Below are positions 47,078 through 55,283 of a stretch of 64,000 nucleotides of DNA, piece by piece. The stretch comes from Maridesulfovibrio sp050916235 (GTDB lineage: Bacteria > Desulfobacterota > Desulfovibrionia > Desulfovibrionales > Desulfovibrionaceae), in assembly GCF_050916235.1 (NCBI RefSeq), contig NZ_CP104854.1:682001-746000 (forward strand), given 5' to 3'. The notes under the pieces were generated by a model. That model was not told the origin of the DNA and did not search any database. It saw only the letters and a list, made by a program, of their open reading frames with translations. Each line of letters starts with the position of its first letter. Within the stretch, counting starts at the first letter, position 1. A program made the position numbers and the translations under genes.

Positions 47078-47494
47078 CTATGCCTCCCCGCCATTTTTGG
47101 CTGCTTCTGCAGCCTCTGCTTCCGCTGCTGCGGCTGCAGCCTGTTCCTCAGCCAGCCTTTCGGCCTCTTCAGCAGCTTTCTGCGCCGCGGCCTTGAGGTT
47201 GAAATACTCCCGGAAAAACCCTTTTACCCGGAACATCCATTTATCCTTTGAGTAGCGGCGGAACAGAAAATCCAGCCGTTCGGCCTTCTGAGCCCATGAG
47301 GAATTACCGGCATCGCCAAGATCTACAGGATTGCCCTGAACCACAATCCGCTCGACATTCATCGATTCCAATTTCTTGATTATGCCCTCGGTCAATTCAA
47401 GCCCTTCCGCAAGAACAACCATTCCGTTATCGCGGGTTACAGGCTTTGCAAGCTTCATCCCCGGTGCTGCAAGCTTAACTGGAATTTTCTGCAT
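47078..47494 (-). CDS. Small protein with HD-GYP-type N-terminal motif and Ala/Glu-rich tail
   Basis: 138 residues. The first 60 (KLAAPGMKLAKPVTRDNGMVVLAEGLELTEGIIKKLESMNVERIVVQG) resemble the short beta-rich segment that precedes many HD-GYP and HDOD domains. The rest is a linker and an Ala/Glu-rich helix (KAAAQKAAEEAERLAEEQ). No catalytic domain follows. Together with the HDOD gene three bases downstream it may be a split regulator. Function unknown. Confidence 0.75.
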   Translation of the reverse strand: MQKIPVKLAAPGMKLAKPVTRDNGMVVLAEGLELTEGIIKKLESMNVERIVVQGNPVDLGDAGNSSWAQKAERLDFLFRRYSKDKWMFRVKGFFREYFNLKAAAQKAAEEAERLAEEQAAAAAAEAEAAEAAKNGGEA

Positions 47495-47539
47495 CAGTCG
47501 AATATCTCCTCATGAAAATCGAAAAGTGGCCGTAACAAT

Positions 47540-48742
47540 TCAGCAACGCTTGAGATCATAATACATGCCGGGAAAGCGCACAACAATTCCCTTTACCTCC
47601 ATGCCCACTAATGATGCACTCAGGACAGGCACGGGAACACCTGTTTTAAAAGCAATTTCGTCAATATGAAGCCTGCCTGAGTCGGCAATAATATTGGCTA
47701 TGTCGCATTCCGGTGGTTCCAGACCGGAAATATCCACGGCAACTTCAACAGGCTGTTGCGGCGAAAGTACATTATTTTTACTTTGGCGCTGTACACTCTT
47801 TTGAGAAATGGACGGTTTTACAGCTCGGGGCGCAACTGCAACATTACCTTGGGAATCAAACACATGCCGGATATTAAGCAATACATCGTCGGCCGTTTCA
47901 ACCAATGCCGCTCCGTCCTTGATCAGACGCAGGCAGCCGGAAAAACATTTGTCCCCCAGAGGTCCGGGCATAGCCATGACTTCGCGCCCCTGCTCCGCGG
48001 CAAGGCGTGCCGTGATCAGACTGCCGCTGGCGATATCCGCTTCAACGACAAGAACCCCTACGCATAGCCCGCTGATAATCCGGTTTCGAAAAGGGAAATT
48101 ATTCGCATACGGCCTTGTTCCGGGAGGGAACTCGGATAGGATCAGTCCGCTGTCGATCATTTCCGAACGCAGATCACCACTGTCAGCAGGATAATCATCA
48201 ATATCCAGACCGGTCCCCAGCACGGCGATGGAAGATCCGACTTCTCCAAGTGCGGCCCTGTGAACACAACTGTCTATGCCTCTTGCAAAGCCCGACACAA
48301 CGGTAATGCCCTTTGCGGACAGATCCCGCGAAATTCTGCGGGCATAGTCCAGTCCCAGTCTGCTGCTTTTGCGAGAACCTACAACAGCTACAGCCGGATT
48401 AGAGAGCAGGGACGGATTTCCGTAGTAATACAGATAGGCTGGAGGATCGGGAATTTCCTTCAGGGCGGAGGGGAATACAGGGTGCGTCCAGGGCAGAATT
48501 CCAAATCCTTCCCTCATGGCCTCACGATACTCACTCTCCGCTTTCGGACGCCAGAGTTCTCGTGAAGCATTTTCTGCACATTTTTCAGAAGCCAGATTCA
48601 GGACCGGCCAATTGGAACTGTCTTTAACCGCTTCATATGCTCCGTGGTAGTGATTAAGAATAGCGGCCCAGGTCCGCGGACCTATACCCGGAGTATGCCG
48701 AAGGGCAAGACAGGCAAAATATTCTTCCTTGATGGAGCTCAA
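47540..48742 (-). CDS. dprA: DNA-processing protein DprA
   Basis: 400 residues. N-terminal SAM/HhH-like region (LALRHTPGIGPRTWAAIL), Rossmann-type core with AVVGSRKSSRLGLDYARRISRDLSAKGITVVSGFARGIDSCVHRAAL, GTGLDIDDYPADS, SEFPPGTRPYANNFPFRNRIISGLC and VMAMPGPLGDKCFSGCLRLIKDGA, and a C-terminal winged helix (IADSGRLHIDEIAFKTGVPVPVLSASLVGMEVKG). DprA loads RecA on single-stranded DNA taken up in transformation and is widespread beyond competent species. The start is a TTG at 48742 with GGCGGA upstream; no other start fits. It follows cpoB by 17 bases. Confidence 0.95.
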   Translation of the reverse strand: MSSIKEEYFACLALRHTPGIGPRTWAAILNHYHGAYEAVKDSSNWPVLNLASEKCAENASRELWRPKAESEYREAMREGFGILPWTHPVFPSALKEIPDPPAYLYYYGNPSLLSNPAVAVVGSRKSSRLGLDYARRISRDLSAKGITVVSGFARGIDSCVHRAALGEVGSSIAVLGTGLDIDDYPADSGDLRSEMIDSGLILSEFPPGTRPYANNFPFRNRIISGLCVGVLVVEADIASGSLITARLAAEQGREVMAMPGPLGDKCFSGCLRLIKDGAALVETADDVLLNIRHVFDSQGNVAVAPRAVKPSISQKSVQRQSKNNVLSPQQPVEVAVDISGLEPPECDIANIIADSGRLHIDEIAFKTGVPVPVLSASLVGMEVKGIVVRFPGMYYDLKRC

Positions 48743-48759
48743 ATTGGTCCGCCGCAGCC

Positions 48760-49629
48760 TTACTGTCCCCCGATTTCCTGAAGTCTGGATTTTGCTATTT
48801 TTGCCGGATCGGACTTCGGATAATCATCAATAAGGGTCTTAAGATAAAAGGAAGCATTCTCGCGATCACCGAGCTTGTCATAAGCAAGGCCGATCTTGAG
48901 CAGGGAGTCGGGCACCTTGGAAGCCTTGGGGAAACGTCTTCCGACTTCCTTGAACTTGAGAATGGACTGCGCGAAACTCTTATCCGTGTAATATGTTTCG
49001 CCTATCCAGTATAAGGCATTGGGAGCAAGCTTTGCCTCAGGATTTTCACTGAGATACTGGGTAAGAATATCTCTGGCCTTGAGGGGCTGATCATTCATGA
49101 CCAGCCGGACACCTTCCTGATACAATGCATCACCACTGAGTCCTGAAACCTTTGCTGTTTTTGCGGGTTCTGCAGCAGAAGAAGTTTGAGCTGCTGCCGG
49201 GGTCTCCGCGGAGGAGGCCGGGCCGGGAATAGTCATCCACGGCTTTTCTTCGCTGCTCTGCGAACCACCCATTACAACCTGCTCCGTAACTTCGACCGGG
49301 ACAGGGACCGGAACAATCTCCTGCTCCGTCTTCATGGCCAGCATTTTCTGCTGATTTTCCTTCAACTCCGCAAGCGTGCTGTCCATCTCATTCATGCGCT
49401 GCTGGAGTTTATCAATCTGTGCGGTTGTTTCACCATGGTTGCGCTCTATCTGATCATTCTGTTCGCGCAGTCCTTCCTTGAAATTGAGGAAATTTTCTTC
49501 AAGGCTTTTCAGACGCCACTCTTCACTGCCGCCCCAGGCAGGCTTGTCCGGTTCGGTATTCTTGGCACCCAAACAGCCACTCAAGGCCAACGCGAGCATC
49601 AAAACAGGTACGATGCGAATATAGTTCAT
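48760..49629 (-). CDS. cpoB: CpoB/YbgF-like Tol-Pal-associated lipoprotein
   Basis: 289 residues with the ATG at 49629 (GGAG 10 bases upstream). Signal peptide ending in lipobox LSGC, a coiled coil (EENFLNFKEGLREQNDQIERNHGETTAQIDKLQQRMNEMDSTLAELK, about 40-95), a Pro/Ala/Ser linker, and C-terminal TPR repeats (ALYQEGVRLVMNDQPLKARDILTQYLSENP, APNALYWIGETYYTDKSFAQSILKFKEVGRRFP, PDSLLKIGLAYDKLGDRENASFYLKTLIDDYP). This matches CpoB, which links Tol-Pal to septal peptidoglycan synthesis, though a lipid anchor is unusual for enterobacterial CpoB. First gene of the long operon. tol-pal genes are not adjacent. Confidence 0.87.
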   Translation of the reverse strand: MNYIRIVPVLMLALALSGCLGAKNTEPDKPAWGGSEEWRLKSLEENFLNFKEGLREQNDQIERNHGETTAQIDKLQQRMNEMDSTLAELKENQQKMLAMKTEQEIVPVPVPVEVTEQVVMGGSQSSEEKPWMTIPGPASSAETPAAAQTSSAAEPAKTAKVSGLSGDALYQEGVRLVMNDQPLKARDILTQYLSENPEAKLAPNALYWIGETYYTDKSFAQSILKFKEVGRRFPKASKVPDSLLKIGLAYDKLGDRENASFYLKTLIDDYPKSDPAKIAKSRLQEIGGQ

Positions 49630-50025
49630 CAATAATTTCTCCGAATGACTGGTAGAGACCGTAGGCTCCGCACGAAAAAGCCGCCAGCAACAATTCAAGC
49701 TGTAAATTTGGCTCAAGTTTCAACGGGTTTAAAGTAGGACAGTTGCGCACATTTGGCAAGCATATCGCCGCTTTTACGGAATGTACGCCGCAGGCCCCTT
49801 GCTTCCGGGCCGAAATTAAGGCAAAAGTTCACACAAAAGTAGCTGAAGTTATGCCATAAGCATCACCGGAGGACTGCCCCGAAAGGGTTGAATGATTAAT
49901 ACACGAAAATCAATCCTTCCGAAACAGCCCGCCCGGAACAGATGCGTGTACTGCGCCTCCGGAAGCTTGCTTTTTACTGAAAGGAACTTACCTGTAAGGC
50001 GACACAACATTCAAGGAAACAGAAA
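49630..50025. other. Gene-free region between divergent cpoB and the membrane-protein gene
   Basis: About 400 bases that must hold two promoters. I see an AAGGA ribosome site just before 50026 and several short GC-rich inverted stretches (around 49865-49890 and 49950-49970), but no convincing promoter, riboswitch or RNA gene. Confidence 0.5.
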
Positions 50026-51006
50026 ATGAACATTCCCATGGAACCGATTCGACTTGCGGGCCTTTTAACCGTCCAGATGCTGCCCAAGGCGGTTGTGGAT
50101 TTCACGACCCTTGCCGCCATTGGCGCTCCGATTCTGGCGGTGATCCTTGAGATCACGGCCAAGGCCCGTAAAAAGATTTTTTATGACAAACTGGCCCAGC
50201 AGGTAACAGCCCTGTCGCTGATCCTGTATACCCTATTCATCCTCTGTATCGGCGGCGCGGCAGCTTATTTCTGCCAGAAACTGCCATGGCTCAAGGACTG
50301 GTTCATAAATCCGTCTTCGCCGGTGATGATGTTCTACGTCACCCTTGCCGTAGCCCTTCTTGGTCTCATTCCATATAAATATACATGGAAAGCACTCAAG
50401 AAAAACAAACCTGCACATGTATCGCTGGGAATTTTGGGCATGCTTGGAGGAACAGCGTCAATCCATGTGGCAACAGTAATAATGAAGCAATTTTTCACCA
50501 TGCAGACCCAGAGTGCCACTCCGGAAGTGCCGCAGATACCCTTCTACACCCATTTCTGCCAGATGCCGGATAACGCATCCCTTTGCCTGGCCGGAATCTA
50601 TCTGATCATGGCTTTGTCATTTGCTGCGACTGCATCAGGTTTTTACCTCGTGCTCCGCCGGAACAAAGACGATTTCGGACGTGATTATTACAAGTTTTCA
50701 CTCCCGGTAATATCCAGATGCGCTCTGGCACCGACCATTGTGCTTCTGACCGCTGTGGCCGGGGTTATCTATTACATGGTCAATCCCAACTTCGATCTCC
50801 TTTACAAGGATCTAACTTCTGCGGTCACCTTGGGTTCTTCCCTGTTCCTCATTCTGGTCTGCTGTGCCGTCTGGGTGGTTACATGGAAAAGCGAAACACC
50901 CATGCGCCACAAGATCGGTCTGAGCTTTGCTCCGTTCCTGATCATAATTGCACATGCCGCACTGCTCGGCGGAGCCATGAAAGTCTACCTGACGATGGCC
51001 CAGTAG
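50026..51006 (+). CDS. Unrecognised integral membrane protein
   Basis: 326 residues, I do not recognise the family. About eight membrane helices are evident (roughly residues 25-45, 65-88, 103-122, 137-155, 190-213, 235-255, 265-288, 300-322). Between helices 4 and 5 is an exported-looking loop with two Cys (FYTHFCQMPDNASLCLAG). Several His lie at or near membrane ends (AHVSLG, SIHVAT, YTHFC, RHKIG, IAHAALLGG), which would allow haem ligation, but no motif proves this. Monocistronic with its own terminator. Could be a quinone- or haem-linked membrane protein; function open. Confidence 0.7.
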   Translation: MNIPMEPIRLAGLLTVQMLPKAVVDFTTLAAIGAPILAVILEITAKARKKIFYDKLAQQVTALSLILYTLFILCIGGAAAYFCQKLPWLKDWFINPSSPVMMFYVTLAVALLGLIPYKYTWKALKKNKPAHVSLGILGMLGGTASIHVATVIMKQFFTMQTQSATPEVPQIPFYTHFCQMPDNASLCLAGIYLIMALSFAATASGFYLVLRRNKDDFGRDYYKFSLPVISRCALAPTIVLLTAVAGVIYYMVNPNFDLLYKDLTSAVTLGSSLFLILVCCAVWVVTWKSETPMRHKIGLSFAPFLIIIAHAALLGGAMKVYLTMAQ

Positions 51007-51016
51007 AACGCTTCCA

Positions 51017-51070
51017 GAGCACAAAAAAGCCCCCTGAAGTCTTCGACTTCAGGGGGCTTTTTTTGTGCTC
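51017..51070. terminator. Bidirectional terminator, long perfect palindrome
   Basis: GCCCCCTGAAGTC-TTCG-style stem with A6 before and T7 after; the flanks GAGCACA/TGTGCTC extend the complementarity over about 54 bases. Ends both the 50026 gene and cheA. Confidence 0.93.
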
Positions 51071-51079
51071 ATTCATTCT

Positions 51080-54000
51080 CTATGACTGCATGGACGATCC
51101 CTTGACCGTTGCCATACTGTACAGTTCGTGAGGATCAAGAATAAGGACTACACTTCCGTCGCCCATGATGGTGGCACCGGAAACACCCTTGAGGTCAAAA
51201 CTGTTAAGGTAATTACCAAGCGGTTTGATAACTATCTCCTGCCGTTCCAGCAGCCTGTCCACAACCAGTCCAAGCCTGCGCTCGTTGTCGTGAATAATTA
51301 CAACAGGCAGGACCTCGCGGTCAGGATCACTCACAGGCTGATCCAGAAGCTCGGCCAGTTCCGCAATACCGAGAACCTCACCACGCAGGGTTACGGCCTT
51401 GCGGTTGTTGACTTCTGTAAGCCTTTCAGCCTCGATCTTGGTAGTTTCGGAGACGGCATCAAGCGGAATCGCGTAGTTGGCTCCGTTGATCTGAACCATC
51501 AGGGCGTCGATAATTGCCAGAGTAAGCGGCAGAGTCAGGGTAAACTTGGAGCCCTTTCCGACTTCGGAAGCAATGTGAACGCTTCCCTTGAGATCCTTAA
51601 TGTTGTTACGCACAACATCCATTCCCACACCACGGCCGGAAATGTCAGTGACTTTTTCTGCCGAGGAGAATCCGGGAGCAAAGATCAGTTCAATGGCTTC
51701 ACGGTCATCAAGGCTTCTGGCCTCTTCAGGAGAAATGATTCCCTTCTTGATTGCGACATTGCGCATCTTTTCAGGATCAATTCCGCGTCCGTCGTCTTCA
51801 ACCTCAATGGCAACGGAGTTACCCTTGTGGTATGCACGCAGCCAGACGTGGCCCTGCGGTGGCTTTCCGCTGGCAATGCGCTCTTCTTCCGGCTCAAGGC
51901 CGTGGTCGACGGAGTTCCTGATCAGGTGAACCAGCGGATCACCGATTTCCTCGACTACGCTCTTATCGAGTTCAGTCTCTTCGCCTTCGGTAATCAGGTC
52001 CACTCTCTTTCCGCTCTTGCGGCTAAGATCACGAACCAGACGGGGGAACCGGGAAAATACAGTCTGAACCGCAACCATTCTAACCTTCATGATGGTATCC
52101 TGAAGATCATCGGAAATACGGGACAGGGCATAGGTGGTCTCGGTCAGTTGCTGTGCAACAACCGGCACTTCAAGATGCCCTTCTTCCAGACCGCGAGCCA
52201 GCATAGTGTAGCGTCCGCGGCTGATAATCAGTTCACCGATCAGGTTCATCAGGTGGTCAAGCTTCTGATGATCGACCCTGATAGTGGACATGGCCTTAGG
52301 CTTGGCATTCTTTACCGGCTGGGCACTGGCAGCTGCAGGCTTTGGTTTGGCGACAGGCTTCACCGCAGCCTTGGCTTCCGGCTTCCTGACCTGTGCAGGC
52401 TTTACTTCAGCCTTCGGCTCAGGCTTCGGAGCCGGTTTCGGTTCGATCTTAGGCTCGGGTTTTGGCTCAGGCTTCGGAGCTGGCTTGGGTTCAGGTTTAG
52501 GTGCCGGTTTCGCCTCGGCCTTTGGCTCAGGCTTCGGAGCTGGTTTGGGGGCTGGGGCAGACGTGGACGCAGGAGCACTTGCAGCCCCTCCACCCTTGAG
52601 ATCATTAACAGCCTTGTCGATCATCTCAGAGATAATTCCACATTCCTGACGCAGCAGGTCGAGCATTAACGAGAAATCCATATCGGAATTACGGGCCTGA
52701 TCAACAAGGTTTGCGGTACGCTCTGCGTATTCACGCAAGTCATCAAACCCCATGTATCCGCCGGAATTCTGGATCGAGACCAGACTTCTATACAGTCCGT
52801 CAATATAATCCTTCTGCCCTGAATCCTCGCCAAGAGTTTTCAAAGCAAGATGTATATTGTCGATCTGCTGCTGAACAGTCTGTTGAAAAATTGAAATATC
52901 TTCGGAGTCGAATCCGTCTATGGAATCATCGGCAAGAGTCTCTTCTTCGAGAGCATACTCTTCTTCATCGTCCGGAACTTCATCAATATCGTCGCCTTCA
53001 GGAGGAATGACCTCACCCTTTTCAACTGCATCCTGCAGTGGATCAATCAGTTGAATTATATCAAGGGGCTGGACTTCTCCGGTGGTTGGAACCACATGGG
53101 CGATAAGAGCTTCAATGCCGTCCACAACTGCGAGCAGCAGGTCAATCATGTACCTGTTCGCGTGAATTTCACCCTTTCTAACCCGGTTGAGCAGGGTTTC
53201 CGATTCATGAGTCAGCGAATTAAGCTCACGGAAACCAATGATTCCGCTATTCCCCTTGAGGTTATGGAAATACCTGAAAATATCGTTGATGAGATCGTCA
53301 TTGCCTTCGGGGTCCTGTTCAAGTTCAAGCAGACCGTTAGTCAAATTTTCAATAATCTCATGAGCTTCCTCAAGAAAATCAGCCAGATGCCCTTCACCAA
53401 CGGTTGTAAGCTTGTATGGCTCAGCTTCTTCGTTGACTACTGCTACAAACTGAAAAGATTGCTTACGGCCAGAAGATTCATTTGAATTCTGCACCATTTC
53501 GCCCTCCGACAATTCAATTTCAGGTTCTTCTGTTTCGTCTTCGTCGTCATATTCGTATTCAGGTTCCGAATCGAATTCGATCTCGGTCTCCGCTTCAGGC
53601 TCAGGTTCTGCTTCCGGTTCATATTCCGGTTCATATTCCGGTTCATATTCCGGTTCTGATTCCACCTCTGGCTCCGGTTCCGGCTCTGGTTCCGGTTCGG
53701 GCTGGACGTCATCTGCCGGAGCGGCTTTTGCAGCCACAAAATCGCCGGCCATAATCGCATCAATGCGATCAATGACAATCGATGTATCCACGGTCCCTTC
53801 GTTACCAAGCTCGTCCAGATTATCAATGAGCTGTCTCAGCAGGTCGGTAGCGGCAAGGATTACATCCATTATTTCCGGGTTTACTGCAATTTCACCCTTG
53901 CGCAATTCATCAAGAATATTTTCCGCCCTATGCGCAAGGCCATTGATAATATTCAACCCAAGAAATCCCGACGCTCCCTTGAGAGAATGCATCGGTCTGA

Positions 54001-54136
54001 AAATTTCATTGAGAAGATCAAGATTCTCGGGATTGTTCTCAAGCTCAAGCAGGTTGGGCTCGATAGTTTCGAGATGCTCTTTAGCTTCAATGATGAAATC
54101 CGCAAAAATTTCAGGATCCAAGAAATCCTGGCTCAT
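51080..54136 (-). CDS. cheA: Chemotaxis histidine kinase CheA with three Hpt modules
   Basis: 1018 residues, much longer than E. coli CheA (654). Hpt1 has RPMHSLKGASG (His50); Hpt2 has RYFHNLKGNSG (His289); a third Hpt-like segment near 415-490 reads YRSLVSIQNSGG, with Val451 at the His position, so it cannot be phosphorylated there. Acidic Glu/Pro/Tyr repeats (about 146-190) and an Ala/Pro/Lys-rich linker (about 535-625) separate the modules. Then dimerisation domain, HATPase (HLIRNSVDHGLE, DDGRGID, SGRGVGMDVV) and CheW-like C terminus. No CheY-binding P2 domain is obvious. Last gene of the che operon. Confidence 0.95.
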   Translation of the reverse strand: MSQDFLDPEIFADFIIEAKEHLETIEPNLLELENNPENLDLLNEIFRPMHSLKGASGFLGLNIINGLAHRAENILDELRKGEIAVNPEIMDVILAATDLLRQLIDNLDELGNEGTVDTSIVIDRIDAIMAGDFVAAKAAPADDVQPEPEPEPEPEPEVESEPEYEPEYEPEYEPEAEPEPEAETEIEFDSEPEYEYDDEDETEEPEIELSEGEMVQNSNESSGRKQSFQFVAVVNEEAEPYKLTTVGEGHLADFLEEAHEIIENLTNGLLELEQDPEGNDDLINDIFRYFHNLKGNSGIIGFRELNSLTHESETLLNRVRKGEIHANRYMIDLLLAVVDGIEALIAHVVPTTGEVQPLDIIQLIDPLQDAVEKGEVIPPEGDDIDEVPDDEEEYALEEETLADDSIDGFDSEDISIFQQTVQQQIDNIHLALKTLGEDSGQKDYIDGLYRSLVSIQNSGGYMGFDDLREYAERTANLVDQARNSDMDFSLMLDLLRQECGIISEMIDKAVNDLKGGGAASAPASTSAPAPKPAPKPEPKAEAKPAPKPEPKPAPKPEPKPEPKIEPKPAPKPEPKAEVKPAQVRKPEAKAAVKPVAKPKPAAASAQPVKNAKPKAMSTIRVDHQKLDHLMNLIGELIISRGRYTMLARGLEEGHLEVPVVAQQLTETTYALSRISDDLQDTIMKVRMVAVQTVFSRFPRLVRDLSRKSGKRVDLITEGEETELDKSVVEEIGDPLVHLIRNSVDHGLEPEEERIASGKPPQGHVWLRAYHKGNSVAIEVEDDGRGIDPEKMRNVAIKKGIISPEEARSLDDREAIELIFAPGFSSAEKVTDISGRGVGMDVVRNNIKDLKGSVHIASEVGKGSKFTLTLPLTLAIIDALMVQINGANYAIPLDAVSETTKIEAERLTEVNNRKAVTLRGEVLGIAELAELLDQPVSDPDREVLPVVIIHDNERRLGLVVDRLLERQEIVIKPLGNYLNSFDLKGVSGATIMGDGSVVLILDPHELYSMATVKGSSMQS

Positions 54137-54220
54137 CTAGAGACCCCTGTATTAAAAGTTCTTCTGCAATCATTTACAGCATGCATAATCAATTAGTCCC
54201 CGTTCAGAAGACTGCTGTCA

Positions 54221-54589
54221 TCAGCCCAGAAGCATCTTAATGTTCTTAACCATCTTTTCGGGCTGCGCCGGTTTTACCATATACAGGTTGGCCCCAAGAC
54301 TCAAACCGGTCTGAATATCCTTTTCCTGGCCTTCTGTTGAAAGCACGATGATAGGGATATCCTTATAGGCCTCCTGTTCACGTACGGTCTTGATATACGT
54401 AAATCCGTCCATTCTCGGCATGTTGACATCAGAAATAATCAGGTCGACATGATCAAGACTGTACAGCTTCTCAAGCCCGTCAAGGCCGTCTTCAGCCGTG
54501 GTAACCTTGAATCCTTCTTTTTTCATGATGAAGGCGACGAGATTTCTTACAGTCTTAGAATCGTCCACTATCAGAATATGTTTAGGCAT
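54221..54589 (-). CDS. cheY: Single-domain response regulator CheY
   Basis: 122 residues with the ATG at 54589 (AGGAGAG before MPKHILIVDDS). Acidic pair in LIVDD, phosphoacceptor Asp in LIISDVNMPRMDG, Thr/Ser in IIVLSTEG and Lys in MVKPAQP. The start overlaps the cheW stop region by eight bases. In a che operon this is the expected phospho-partner of CheA, acting on the flagellar motor or as a phosphate sink; motor switch genes are not in the window. Confidence 0.93.
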   Translation of the reverse strand: MPKHILIVDDSKTVRNLVAFIMKKEGFKVTTAEDGLDGLEKLYSLDHVDLIISDVNMPRMDGFTYIKTVREQEAYKDIPIIVLSTEGQEKDIQTGLSLGANLYMVKPAQPEKMVKNIKMLLG

Positions 54590-55283
54590 TTCCCTCTCCT
54601 TCACTCTTTAAAATTTGCTCAACCAACCTGTCGACGGAAAGGATGTTGACCAGTTTGTCACCATTTTTATAAAGGCCAAGTAAGAATTCAGATGCCACAC
54701 CAACTTCAGACTCAACCCCCCAGACCAGATCTTTTTTGTCGGCCCGGTACATAGTGCGGACAGCGCTGATGGCCAGTCCTATCTGAAGTCCCTTATGCTT
54801 GCAGACAACAACAAACTTATCTTTTACGCCCTTACCGTTATGGAGCAGATGCCTCAGGTCAAGGACCGGGGTAACCCTGCCCCTGAGGTTGATGATTCCC
54901 TGCATGAACCGAGGGGCTGCAGGAAGAAGTGTCACCGGAATTTTCCGTACCACTTCCTGAATCAGCATAATGGGCAGACCGTACTCGCGATCGCCGACAA
55001 CAAAACTTACAAGCTGGACTTCATCGTCTTCCTTGAGCTTTTCTTCAAAATCGTCGGCAAGATTGTTCTCAACATAGTCACTGGATGAAGGCGCTGCCCC
55101 GAATCCAGGCAGAACAACATTCCCGCGGGGATCAACCCGCTTCATGCCATCGAAGGCCCTTTTCCCGCCTATCCCCATGTACTTGTCCATGAAGGCCGAT
55201 TCGGCGTCGGTGTAGCCCCCGGACTGCCTTTCCTCACTCGGTAGGTTTACATTCTCAACGAAATATTCTTCAGGCGTCTTCAT
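54582..55283 (-). CDS. cheW: CheW coupling protein, extended N terminus
   Basis: 233 residues. CheW domain from about residue 80: VQLVSFVVGDREYGLPIMLIQEVVRK, PAAPRFMQGIINLRGRVTPVLDLRHLL and IGLAISAVRTM. An extra charged N-terminal part of about 75 residues (MKTPEEYFVENVNLPSEERQ) has no family match I know. ATG at 55283 chosen because AGAGAG lies upstream; it overlaps parA by 14 bases. Bridges receptors and CheA. Confidence 0.93.
   Translation of the reverse strand: MKTPEEYFVENVNLPSEERQSGGYTDAESAFMDKYMGIGGKRAFDGMKRVDPRGNVVLPGFGAAPSSSDYVENNLADDFEEKLKEDDEVQLVSFVVGDREYGLPIMLIQEVVRKIPVTLLPAAPRFMQGIINLRGRVTPVLDLRHLLHNGKGVKDKFVVVCKHKGLQIGLAISAVRTMYRADKKDLVWGVESEVGVASEFLLGLYKNGDKLVNILSVDRLVEQILKSEGEGNA

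Noticed and set aside
49850..49990. GC-rich inverted stretches upstream of 50026 suspected as a riboswitch
   Set aside because: No match to the conserved cores of c-di-GMP, cobalamin, SAM or other riboswitches that I know.
51128..52669. 513-codon open frame on the plus strand
   Set aside because: Antisense to cheA; its repetitive Arg/Leu/Phe-rich end reflects the Ala/Pro/Lys linker of CheA read backward.
52390..53720. Tandem-looking DNA repeats
   Set aside because: They encode the Pro/Lys/Glu and Glu/Pro/Tyr linkers of CheA, so are explained by low-complexity protein sequence rather than a separate element.
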